Of a DNA stretch of 64,000 bases, positions 33,935 through 44,063 are shown piece after piece; position 1 is the first letter of the stretch; every line of letters begins with the position of its first letter. A model generated the notes under the pieces. The model worked only from the letters and a program-made list of their open reading frames with translations. It did no database searches and was not told the origin of the DNA. The DNA comes from Symsagittifera roscoffensis. Its lineage: Eukaryota; Xenacoelomorpha; Acoela; Convolutidae. Both the position numbers and the translations under genes were made by a program. The stretch covers positions 6,471,209 to 6,535,208 of the forward strand of contig NC_087065.1 in NCBI RefSeq assembly GCF_963678635.1. Reading direction: 5' to 3'.

Positions 33935-34057
33935 CTGAAGAGCAATGGAGTAAATGTGAGCAGACAGAACGTGAATAACACCAGTGACTCAGTGCTGGAT
34001 CTGTCGCGGGTGAACAAAGCATACGCAGCCGACTTCATGACTGACACCAAAATGTGA
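33935..34057 (+). CDS. Small single-pass membrane protein, terminal exon 3
   Basis: Acceptor AGAATCAG precedes 33935; 40 codons and TGA at 34055-34057. Encodes a polar tail: LKSNGVNVSRQNVNNTSDSV, then LDLSRVNKAYAADFMTDTKM. In phase 0 with exon 2. Confidence 0.8.
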   Translation: MKSNGVNVSRQNVNNTSDSVLDLSRVNKAYAADFMTDTKM

Positions 34058-34632
34058 GCTCAGATGCAAGATGATTGTATAGATAAGACCAAACCGTTGG
34101 TAATATCTTTTTCGATCAATGCAGCTGAACAAAGTTAAAAAAGCCGAAGCTAATCAATTTCACGACGGAAACCAATTGTTACTCCTTCCATCGCGTAAAA
34201 CGTCTAAGTTCTATATACCCTCTGTTCGATTAAAATTTTCATATATACCTGTATTTCCAATGAATTTTAATACAAATTTTTTTAATTTTAGAAATATACT
34301 GTTTTTAGGAACATCAAAAGATTCTTGAAGTGCCACTTTTTCACTTTCAGAAACTGACACATAATCTTGTCTTACGGTAATTATTGGAACTTATTTTGAA
34401 TTTTAGTTAATGAACTTAATAGACAAAAATGAGAGATAGTGAAGCAAACAAAGCAGAAGCAAGGCACCCGTTTATAAGAAAATTATTAGCCGACTACTGA
34501 GATACTATTTATTACAGCAGTTAGTCTTATTTTGTTCGATTTCAGTGCAAGCAAGAAGTGAAACAATAATTTGTTTACCGCCTACTTTGTTCAATTACCC
34601 GCCAAAATGCCTTCATTTTTTTGGTGGCGTCC

Positions 34633-35039
34633 CTCATGCTTGAAGGACCGAATGCTTGAAATTAATTTTAGCTTCCTTTGAGCCAATCAGAATTGAGTTT
34701 TCACAAACTCAAAGTAAATCGCAAAAATCACAAAGTAAGAAAATAAATCCAGGCAATTAAGGTTAATACTGACCGATTAGATAATAAGCAGATGAGTTTT
34801 CAAATATTGCTGGATCGAAGGTGGATTGGAACAAATTTAATATTTCAAAGATACCGATTTACGAAAAATGGAAAAACAAACAAAAAACAAAATTTATTAG
34901 ATCTGCACGAATTGCACAGCTTAAAACATTTTCTGTTAATTTTGACTTCGATTTTGTGGTAAAGGCATTTAGCCAATAAGTACGCTTAGCGATTTTGATT
35001 GGTTGAAATTTTTCTAGCATTCGGTCCTTCAAGCATGAG
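34633..35039. mobile_element. Inverted-repeat element (CTCATGCTTGAAGGACCG ends)
   Basis: CTCATGCTTGAAGGACCGAA on the left is matched by the inverse complement ending at 35039. A second inverted block (AGCCAATCAGAATTGAG versus TTTTGATTGGTT) lies inside. No ORF. I could not find a convincing target-site duplication. Confidence 0.7.
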
Positions 35040-35109
35040 AATCCTCCCCAATTTGTTTTTTTTTAGCTCGTTAATCAGTTCAGTCAAAATCAAACCGTCT
35101 CCTTGTCAT

Positions 35110-35330
35110 GGAGTGCAGCCTGTATTTAGACAACCGCGTATTCATACTCGTCAGTATTTAGACAAATACTGTATGAACCAATCAGAATCGAGAAAAGACA
35201 TAAATAATCCAAAATAAACCATAATTATATATTAATTTCTTCTTTGTCTCGATTCTGATTGGTTGAAACAGTATTTGTCTAAATACTGACGAATCTGAAT
35301 ACGCGGTTGTCTAAATACTGCTATGTAACC
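35110..35330. mobile_element. Foldback element with 9-bp duplication CCTTGTCAT
   Basis: Two arms of about 80 bases are inverse complements: GTATTTAGACAACCGCGTAT, then AGTATTTAGACAAATACTGT, then GAACCAATCAGAATCGAGA, mirrored on the right around a ~40-base loop. CCTTGTCAT occurs immediately outside both ends (35101-35109, 35331-35339). Long inverted repeats with 9-bp duplications suggest a Mutator-like (MULE) miniature element. Confidence 0.82.
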
Positions 35331-38126
35331 CCTTGTCATTCACCGGATTTTGATATTCAAAAAAATAAAAAATCGTGATCCATATTGAAACACCATTGGC
35401 ATAGTTATAAAAAAAGTTGTAGTAAGTTCTTTTCGGGCATCCACTTTGCGGTAAATACCTGCTGACTCGTATTTCTACTTCAACCTCGATGATCTCAATC
35501 TTTTGTTTAAACAGAGAAAAAATATATTTAATTAACAGAACAAAACGTTTTTCTGGTTAAATAACAAAACTGACAGTATACTGCAAACGTATAATAAAGC
35601 TAATTGTTCCGACTTACGAAAAGTGGAATAATTATGCTTGCGGGAATTTTTTTAGTCAACCCAATTTTCAATTTTTGATTAACCATTTTTGACGGAATTT
35701 ATAACACAATCAGGGAGATATTAATGCCTTGCGCTCAAAATTAAAATAAAATTATTTTAATCCTGAGACTATTTTTCGTAAAGTTATGGGCGTTTGGGGT
35801 CACTTATGCGCTTTAAATGGGTCTTTTCAGTTAAACCCCCCTAATTGAAAAAACGAAAATGAAAAACCTTATAACAAAATTGGATCGATATCGCTAGGAA
35901 ATACAAGATACTAATATGAGACTGGTCAAAACAAGCCTTTTACTTGATTTAGTCTCTAACTAGCTTTTTTCTCTATTTTTTTTGCGAATTCCCTCGGAAA
36001 ATTTCATATAAAGGATGCCAAAATGCAGTTTTTTATTTCTCATTTTCTATTTTCTAGCTTCATTTAGAGCTTGGGATATAATTTCCTGCATTTCTGAGTA
36101 AAATCAGTCTCCAATTTCTTAATAAAAGTTTTCATTTACATTTTTCACCATTTAGGGGAGAGGGGTATGGCCTAAAAGACCCCTTTAAATTGAATTGATG
36201 CAAATTTATTGATCCAATTAACTTATAAAGGAATAAATAAATTTGTACTTGAAATTGCGTGTGGGGAATATAAACAAAAATGAAACAAATTTTTCAGTTT
36301 CCATTTATGGAAACTTTTCCCAAACTACTCCAAATGCCTTAAAGGACAGTCGGAACATTCAGGGCTTTGCCATGATAAACAAGCAGTTTTTTTACAGTTT
36401 AGAACTGTCCGTGGTCATCAAGTATGATAAACATCAAATGATACAAGTAAAATTTTCGAATGAAACAAAACAACTTGTCTCTCAATTGTTTCAGCCGCAG
36501 CATTTCAAAAAGTAGTTTTCTTTCTGTCAATCTTTTGTACCAGTTGTCCATCACTGATTTTGCTGATGATTGCTGAAGCCTGGAAATCACAAATCAACAT
36601 CTCACAATCCCGAGAACAACAGAATTTAATAATTTCGAGTTTAGGTAACTTTTCAAAATTAATTTTTGTGCCACAACATAAAACTATTGAAACTGATTTA
36701 ACAAAAACTTTAGTTGCCACGCCTACATTGCACAATTATCTAACATAAACGTCTACAACTCATTTCAAGGATTTGTCATTGTTTTTAAACGGTCTTTCAG
36801 ATAAACACTAACAATTTAGAATCAAAAATCTCAACAATTATCTGATTTAAACTTCCGGTATTTAGACTGTTAATACTAATATGAAATCGGAAAGCTTGAC
36901 TTTCAAAAACCGTAAGCTTTTCAATTGCTTTTTGGTTGCAAAAAAGACTATACCAAAGATAGCCGTTTACTCCGCAAGTAGCACAGAACTTTCCGACCAT
37001 AGTCTTTAAAAAACTACGAAAAAAAAGCTTTTCTCAAATATTTAACTTGTTTTTGTGTGGCGTGAAAGGATCTGACGTAAGACTATTATATAGACTGATT
37101 TGACAATCCTAGTAAATTAGGCAAATTGGGCAACGTTTTTTTTTGAAAAACAAAATACAAGAAAAACAAAAGAATATAAAAAATTTAGAAGTTAAATTTT
37201 TTTCAACTTTTTTTGCAGAAAATTTTTTAATTTTGGAAGTTTTTAGTTCCAAAAATGGAGTTAAATAACTCCTAAAATTAGCTTTACTGCTTTGGCACAA
37301 TTAAATTGTTGAATGCCTGATCGCTCGCTTAATTCGCTCGAATTAAGACGAAATATTTCATCTTTCAAAAACTTCAAATTGGCTTTTCTCTGCATTAGAA
37401 ACTTTTGTAATTTAATAATGTGGTTCGAATCACAGATGAAAAGGCTTAAATATGATAAATCACTCAACCAAGTCCAGCGATTATTTGAGGAACCTGATTT
37501 TGCATGGAAAACAAAAAGAAAAAAAAACAAAAACAGACCGGAATACAAAGTTTCTCCCGATTTTCAATGGTCGGAACAAAAAAAAACACTAATTAAGTTT
37601 AGCAAATGATAAAACTTTAATCAGATATTTTGCTACTGTTGAAAAATCATAATTTTAGCAAAACATTAAACCTTTGATGGCTTAAAAAACGTGAGTAAGT
37701 TAGTTCATATAATTCGAAAGTCTCTGAAATATATAAAAAAAACTTGTTGTACAAAAAAAAACAAATGGAAGCAGAATTGTAGATAATCTCAGATTGCAGA
37801 AAATCTCAGATTGCAAAAAATCTGTTATTTTGTTTGCAGAAAAGTGTCTTCATACTGTTTTGGGAATATTCGGAAGATCAATTTGGCCGGCCTAAAAAGT
37901 GCAGAAGAAAATGCAGATGTTCAAACTCATCATGATGAGACAAAGTTCAGTACTTATTCTAAAAAAATAGCAAAAAAATCTCAATTGGCACGTTGAAGCA
38001 ATCAGACTTCAAAAAAACTACGCTCTGTCAGAAGACCTTAGGTTGAAATGCTAGCATAACCAACAAATAATACGTCCTCATAAAATTTGGCAAAACCAAA
38101 TTTTCTAGCTTACTTTGTTTATCTCA

Positions 38127-38440
38127 ATAGCGGATTTAGGGGGGGGGGGGGGACACCTATTTAAGGATTCGACCAAAAGAGTATTATTTTGAACTATTCA
38201 TTTTGGCTGACAGACCCTAAAATTTTTCTAAAGGCGCCACTATTTACAAACTTTTACGAGGGAGCAGCGCGCCAAAAACATGATCTTTTGCTAGATATTT
38301 TCCAAAATTTTCCTAAGAACGCCTTTTTTGCCTGTTTGTTTTCAAAATTGTGCTTGCGAGCTTTTTTAGCGTTTTGGGAGAGCTCGGACAATCAATTGAG
38401 TTGACCTAAAAAAGGTCGACAACAGTTTCGAAAAATGATT
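38127..38440 (+). mobile_element. Diverged hAT-type MITE copy
   Basis: Contains AGCGGATTTAGGGGGG at the left, CCTAAAATTTTTCTAAAGGC inside and GACCTAAAAAAGGTCGAC near the right, as in the complete copy, but the right end is lost. Confidence 0.65.
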
Positions 38441-38629
38441 TTTAGCGTTGACGACAAATTCTTTTGCACCGAACTCAAACATAAATGCAACTAAATTATT
38501 TGCATAAGTCAAATCCTTCATATATAAAACTTTTTCCTACCGAGGAAATTTCGAAGAAGTTAAACAATATATGCTTGAGCTTGAGGTGGTTTTTCATCAG
38601 ACCAATTTTTGATTGATTATTAGAGTTGG

Positions 38630-38705
38630 GTTCGAACCTGAAATTTACGTGTTCTCATGCGGATGTGTTACGCCTTAACCCCAATAAGCTTTGAGCCTAC
38701 GCAAA
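38630..38705 (-). repeat. tRNA-derived SINE head
   Basis: On the minus strand an A-box-like TTGGGGTTAAGGCG is followed by the B-box GGTTCGAACCC at tRNA spacing. Confidence 0.5.
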
Positions 38706-40176
38706 CTACTCGCTTAAAACTTTGACGAATAATTATCAATTACGCTGAAAAGAAAGCACGAAGTATTATTCCGCACTCAAAATTTTCCCGTTTAAAAACG
38801 AAGCAAGCTAATTGGTCATACTATTTCCCAATACAACTCAAACCTAAAAACTTAATATGCGATAGTGACAGTCCAAAATTTTCTATATCGCAAGCCATTG
38901 GAGTTAGACAAAATTTTCTTTATCACAAGCCATTGGAGATCAATTAAAGATCACCCGTACATTTAAAAAAATTGATTTGTGACCAGAGATACTTAGTTTT
39001 TATTTTACATTGCTGGCAAAAAAAAACTTTTCAAAAGGTAAACTAAAGAGAAGACTTTCCAGATCTCTTTATTTCGTATCTAGTTTCTGCTTTTTGCTCA
39101 TAAACATCCTAAGTCTAGGCTGTTTCTAGCAAAAAGAAAGATTCCGAGATAAAATTGAACTGCCCATCTCATGTTCAGAAAACAAGCCTCTAAGCCACTA
39201 GATCTGAGTAACCGTGGTCAATAATCTTAGCAGTTTAATAAAAATTAATTACAGTTACCGTCAAATAAAAGCCAAAATTGCAAATTATTTGCATAAGTCA
39301 TTTAGAACGAACATGTCTTGGTTGAGCCGTGAACTGATTCAAGATTATCCTAAAATAGTTTATTTCTAATGCTAGATAAAAAACCGAATGATGTTATACA
39401 GGAAATTATGTTACATTCTATTTAAAATTTGTCCGAGTTTAAAAGCAATTTTTGAGTATGGGTAGTCGGAAAATTCAGAGCTTTGACCTGACATACGAGC
39501 AGTCTTGTTTGATACAGGAACATCAAACTTGTCACAGCGGTATCCCGTAATAAGGTAAATTAGTGAAGCATTGACAATCGAGCAATTTTTCATTCATGAA
39601 TGAGAGAAAAACCTACTTCGACATTTTAAAATTTTTTTACAGGCTTCCAGATTATCACATAAGATTCAGTTTTTTGATTCAGCAGAATTTCAATTCAGCA
39701 ATTCGTAGCGTTTTCAGAGCCAATTGTGGGTTCGATTCTCACAATTTCTACACTCTGTTTTTTTACAGATGTTTCCAAAATGTGAAAACACTCACAATTT
39801 ACTTTATAAAGTTTTAAAAATTCACTTTGAAGCAGAGTACGCGCAAAAATCTAACTTATAAAAAATGACTTCAGGTAGAGATACACTGATTTGTTTAGCT
39901 AAGAAATGCAAACATATATTTCCATGAAACACATTTTTTCCAACAAAATTTGCCGAGAACTAAGGTTTTCTATTTTTTCAATGATAGTTTTGTTGACAAT
40001 CTGTGAGATATTAAATTAGGGAAGCTAATCATTTTTTTGTCAGTTGGTCTGAGTAGCGCGCGCAGAATTTTTCGGCAAGAGTTTTGTCGGTTCCTATAAT
40101 TTCGACTGATTTGATTTTCGTGCTCTGATTTGATTTTCGTGCTTAAATCCTATAAAAACCTCATCTTTATAAAAAA

Positions 40177-40271
40177 TTTCTGCGCAGCAAATCAGACCAA
40201 TAATGACAAATTGACCAAAAATATTCTTTTTTCGGCGTGCTCCCCCCTTAAATTTAGTTTAAATCTGCGCC
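40177..40271 (-). mobile_element. MITE fragment adjoining the giant retroelement
   Basis: The block with TTCTGCGCAGCAAAT, GGCGTGCTCCCCCCTTAAA and a terminal AATCTGCGCCTG resembles the end of the hAT-type MITE. The giant element was inserted immediately beside it. Confidence 0.55.
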
Positions 40272-40275
40272 TGAG
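40272..40275. repeat. Target-site duplication TGAG (left)
   Basis: Four bases identical to 59151-59154 on the other side of the element. Confidence 0.8.
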
Positions 40276-40685
40276 TGAGTTAGGACCGAGTTGGTTAACT
40301 CATAGAGTAATTTCGGATAGGGTACACCGTCTGCTCGTCACGCTATCTTATTTTCGGCCGGATAGATTCGTGCAACTTCTTAGTCTAATACCGATCCTAA
40401 TCTTACTCTTATACTATCTAGTCTCAGGTTGTTTAACTAGTCTCTGCTAGGCTCAATAGATCTAGGGTATACTGGTTTATTGCGGCTGCTGAAGTGCTCG
40501 GGAGAGTCCAACTAATTTCTAAGTTAAATTCAAATCTCTCTGGTGCTGAAATTACAAGTAACTTCAGCACTTACAAATAAGTGGGTTGTTAGTTAGATGG
40601 ATCATGATTGGTTAATATTAAATACTTTACACTGGTAAAATATCTAAATTATCCAATCATAAAATGTAGTTTAGATCAGGTTCCA
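40276..40685 (-). repeat. 3' LTR of giant element
   Basis: On the minus strand it begins TGGAACCTGATC and ends CCTAACTCA. It has AATAAA at 40476-40481 as a possible polyadenylation signal, CCAAT-type boxes in the first third (ACCAATCATG), and a hairpin at 40543-40570 with arms GTGCTGAA/TTCAGCAC extended by TTAC/GTAA. The bases just upstream (CCCGGATGGG) form only a weak purine tract. Confidence 0.95.
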
Positions 40686-42176
40686 CCCATCCGGGTTTTA
40701 CAGAATTTTTTAGAATAGTTCTTCTGCAATTCGAAGGATGGATGATGGACGTTGGTGTTTGGCGAACATCATATTTCTTTTGTTTCCTCTTTGTTAAAGA
40801 AATTCCAGGAAGCTGGAGTTAGAGACATAAGACGTTGTGTCTTCTAGTGACAACGACTAAGTCTTTGCAACAAACTCAAATCTGATTTCAGAATGGTTTG
40901 CTATGTCAGGTTTTTCTGTTCTGCGTGGAGATTGTGCGTGGAGGGGATGCCTGGTTACTCGGATCTGTACGTATACTTGAACATCGAGGTGGTCATTGGT
41001 CTAGTTCAATGAAGTCCTTTTCTGCGAAGTCAAGTCGTACTCTAAATCCTTTGAGTTGTGATTGTGAGTGGCATATCGATTGTGGTTGGTCATTCTCTCT
41101 CGAGTGTAGTGGGGTCGTTTTGTCTTTAGATGTTCGTCCTTGGTGTTGTATTCTGATCTATGTATTGCATAATGTAATTTACATTTTATAAAACATTTAT
41201 TAGTTTAATATTTTTTAATTATGATTTTAGTTAGTTGTTTTCACAAAAGCTTTTTGTTTTAGTTCGGTTATTTTGAAGAGTTACTCACACTTGAGTAGCT
41301 CTTATTAAAAATAGAGGTGTGGTCACAAAGCGTGGATGTAGCGCGGTGGGTTAGGCCGGCTATAGAGCATGCTCAGGACGTCCTTCCTGGTGGGTTAGGC
41401 CAGGAGTGGGAGTATGATTTCATGCGGTTTTTGTGAGGGGTCCTGTTATGTGACAACGTTTTATGTTGGGTTTGTTGTGGTTTTTCTTATGTCTTGTTGG
41501 TTATGTCCTTTTTCCAAAAAGCAATTTGTTCGTGGTATGGGTTTGTCTTTCGACTTTTTTGTGTTTTATTATTTCTTTCTTAGACTTTATAATAGTCTTC
41601 AAAAGAATAAATTATCCAGTTTTAAACTGGGTTAATCCGGTTTGGGTACCGTTGGTTTCCTTTTCTTAGTCATGCTGTTATTCTATGATTTGTGGTATTT
41701 AGTAAGCTGCGTTGGTTAGTTTTGTTTAGTATATGATTCCTTTCCAACCGGGTTAAAGGAAGGTTTGAAACATGTTATTATATGTTAGAGTTGTTTAGTG
41801 TGAAAACTTGAAACTGAAATTCATTATTTTAAACAATTCTTCGTGGGCGAGCTGTGCGAGTGTGGATAGAATTTCTGTGCGAATGAATGAGAATATCAAA
41901 AGGTTAGTACTGCATTTGCTTCTTATTAATTTACTGCATAGAATTTGGAAATTTACTGCTAGTTATGGGGGAATTTTAAGTTACAAATTTTCATCATAAT
42001 TAGATTTACTGCTTGTGGGGAAAATTTTAGAAATGAATTTACTGCATTGGTATTAAATTTATAAATTTATAAGTGTAAGAGATTAATAGAATTGTTGAAA
42101 TCTGTTTGATGAAATTTGCGATCTTTATTTGTTTTTTGTGGTTTTTGTAGGTGATCGTCGGATGAAGACTAAAAAT
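40686..42176 (-). other. 3' non-coding region of giant element
   Basis: About 1.5 kb between ORF601 and the 3' LTR with no convincing minus-strand ORF. GGTGGGTTAGGCC occurs twice (about 41345-41357 and 41389-41401). The length is unusual for a gypsy 3' UTR. Confidence 0.5.
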
Positions 42177-42254
42177 CTAAAGAAAACATGGATAAAGAAT
42201 GGTGAGTTTTTAATATTTTAATTAGTTAGTAATATTCATTTAATTCATACTTAC
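42177..42254 (-). other. Candidate 78-nt intron after ORF601 stop
   Basis: On the minus strand CAG|GTAAGTATG begins at 42254, and TGTTTTCTTTAG ends at 42177. Both match splice consensus well; the intervening DNA is AT-rich. An exon junction here would put a 3'-UTR intron just after the ORF601 stop, or join an upstream exon to a downstream one. Confidence 0.55.
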
Positions 42255-42257
42255 CTG

Positions 42258-44063
42258 TTAGTCGTCGGGGAAAAAACCGTGGGAGAAGATGTCGTGGATG
42301 AGATCGGAATTTGTTAGTAGTTTAGCTAAGATGCGGATGATATTTTTAGTCTGAAGCAGTGGCCAAAGCAATTGAAGTGCCTTAATAGTGGTTAGTTCTT
42401 CAGTGCCAACTGCAAACTCATAAGGTGTGTTTTGGATTAGATTATATAATTTGTGATTGAATTTAGTGTTGTGGATGAATTCTAAAATTGGGATTTCTAT
42501 GGGTTGTACAAACTCGTGCGGGATAAGGAAGGGTCGGGATTCTTCGGCGTTGAAGGTCTTGGTGATGGGACAGAAGATGTACATTTGGGTTATGGGATCA
42601 TAATTGCGAAGAATACCATGAAGGTTAGTATCTTTAATGCAATATGTGAAATTTAGGAAAAATGGTGAAGTGTATTTGGAATTAATGAATTGAAAGCGAT
42701 GGTGTGGTTGTCTAGAGGGTGTGTGTAGGTCAAAGTGATTTTGGATGAAGCGGTAATAACTATATGTGTGGGTTTGTTTAGTGCGCAACATAATATCGTG
42801 TGAGCAGTGTAAATCTCTTTCGTGTGGTGCAAGGAAATGAAAGGTTAGTGAAAATATTTGGAAGCGTTCTTTAAAACTTTCGTATGCTTGTGTGTCTGTT
42901 AGTGCTTCTGAAATAATGTGATCAAACTTTCGGTCGAAGATGTTTAGTGTAAATATATATGGTGTCTTGATGAAAAATTTCTCGGTAATTTGTGGATTAG
43001 CGAAGCGATCGTCGTCTAAGAATTGATCTTGGTTAGCTCTGATGATGTTGTGATCATAGTATTCGAGTGTATATTCGTTAGCTCTAGGTGCAGTGTGTGT
43101 TTTTAGTGATTTTTTATATCCAACGTAAGTAAATTGTCTAGCGGTTAGTGGTGTAGTGAGTCGATATAGCATGTCCGTATTTCGCTCTATATCAATGTGA
43201 GTGTTAGATAAAGGTAAGCAAAGAGGGTTAGTAAAATGATAATATGAGGTCCAAGAGAGAGTGGGCATTAAAACGTATTCATCTACAAAGTTGCGTGTTT
43301 CGTTAGTGTCGTGGGGGGTGTTTAAGGTGTATTGTGGGAATGAGGGTAAGGTGATGGCTAAAAATTCTTTTGTGTTAGTATGCTTGGGGTGGTTGATGTA
43401 TTCACGGGCTGTTCCTGGTTTTGCTGGGAAAGGATGGTTGGGGAACTTTCTTTTAAAAGTGCGGTAAGCTCTATTAGTGTTGAGTGAAGATTCAGTTGAT
43501 GTGGATGATGGTGCTAATGATTCAGTATAATTTGAAGAGGGTGTAGGGGTAGGGGGGTTGGATGAATTTATTGTGGAGGAGATTTGGTTTATGGTTGGGG
43601 TATTAAGGTGGTAGGGTTGTTGTTGAAGGGTAATAAAATTATCTAGCTCTGGGGAGATTCGGGGGGTGTCTGGAGAATGAGATGATTGGTCAGAATGGTA
43701 TGAGGAGTAGGTTGGGGTAACTTGGGAAGCATAAGAGGGTGTGGGAGTGATTGGGTCAGGGTTATTGGATAATATGGGTTGAAAAGGGGGTTGAGAAAAT
43801 TTAGAAGAGTTATGAAAATTATTGGATGGGGATGGTTCTGAGTCGGCAAATTCATCGGGGGTTTCAATATTCGGGTTATTGAGTTGTGAGATGGAATATA
43901 AAACTGAGATGTGTGAATTAGTGTCGGAATTCATGCCTGATGTTACATTACTAGATGGAAAATCGGGTGGCGGAAAAGCAAAAAGTGGTATTATTGGGAT
44001 TGGAGAGGTAAGATTGGTTGGGTGGGAATTTGATCGGTGTAGTGATCCAAGTTGGCGGCTCAT
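42258..44063 (-). CDS. ORF601, unknown protein coupled to env by ATGA
   Basis: A 601-codon ORF whose ATG overlaps the envelope stop as ATGA (44063-44060), suggesting termination-reinitiation. Residues 1-200 are Pro/Ser/Thr/Asn-rich. About 200-601 look like a folded domain rich in Phe, Tyr and His (EFLAITLPSFPQYTLNTPHD, SWTSYYHFTNPLCLPLSN, KERFQIFSLTFHFLAPHERD, FLIPHEFVQPIEIPILEFIH). No signal peptide, no transmembrane segment, no catalytic motif that I recognise. It is the largest protein of the element without an assigned role. Three bases after its stop a strong splice donor occurs. Confidence 0.8.
   Translation of the reverse strand: MSRQLGSLHRSNSHPTNLTSPIPIIPLFAFPPPDFPSSNVTSGMNSDTNSHISVLYSISQLNNPNIETPDEFADSEPSPSNNFHNSSKFSQPPFQPILSNNPDPITPTPSYASQVTPTYSSYHSDQSSHSPDTPRISPELDNFITLQQQPYHLNTPTINQISSTINSSNPPTPTPSSNYTESLAPSSTSTESSLNTNRAYRTFKRKFPNHPFPAKPGTAREYINHPKHTNTKEFLAITLPSFPQYTLNTPHDTNETRNFVDEYVLMPTLSWTSYYHFTNPLCLPLSNTHIDIERNTDMLYRLTTPLTARQFTYVGYKKSLKTHTAPRANEYTLEYYDHNIIRANQDQFLDDDRFANPQITEKFFIKTPYIFTLNIFDRKFDHIISEALTDTQAYESFKERFQIFSLTFHFLAPHERDLHCSHDIMLRTKQTHTYSYYRFIQNHFDLHTPSRQPHHRFQFINSKYTSPFFLNFTYCIKDTNLHGILRNYDPITQMYIFCPITKTFNAEESRPFLIPHEFVQPIEIPILEFIHNTKFNHKLYNLIQNTPYEFAVGTEELTTIKALQLLWPLLQTKNIIRILAKLLTNSDLIHDIFSHGFFPDD

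Larger units (their letters stand above)
34058..40176. other. Intergenic, AT-rich, repeat-laden DNA
   Basis: No gene is supported. It includes two terminal-inverted-repeat elements (34633-35039, 35110-35330), reversed copies of the dispersed repeat family (about 35600-35840, 36340-36400, 39460-39515), a MITE relic (38127-38440) and minus-strand tRNA-like SINE heads (38630-38705 and near 39150-39210). Short open frames here have no recognisable content. Confidence 0.6.

Noticed and set aside
36243..36748. Open frames in intergenic repeats (90 and 76 codons)
   Set aside because: They overlap the dispersed GTCGGAAC repeat family and show no domain.
40130..40450. Plus-strand frame of 106 codons at the left LTR (and 75 codons at the right LTR)
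   Set aside because: It runs across the LTR, and its shared C-terminal part comes only from the LTR duplication.
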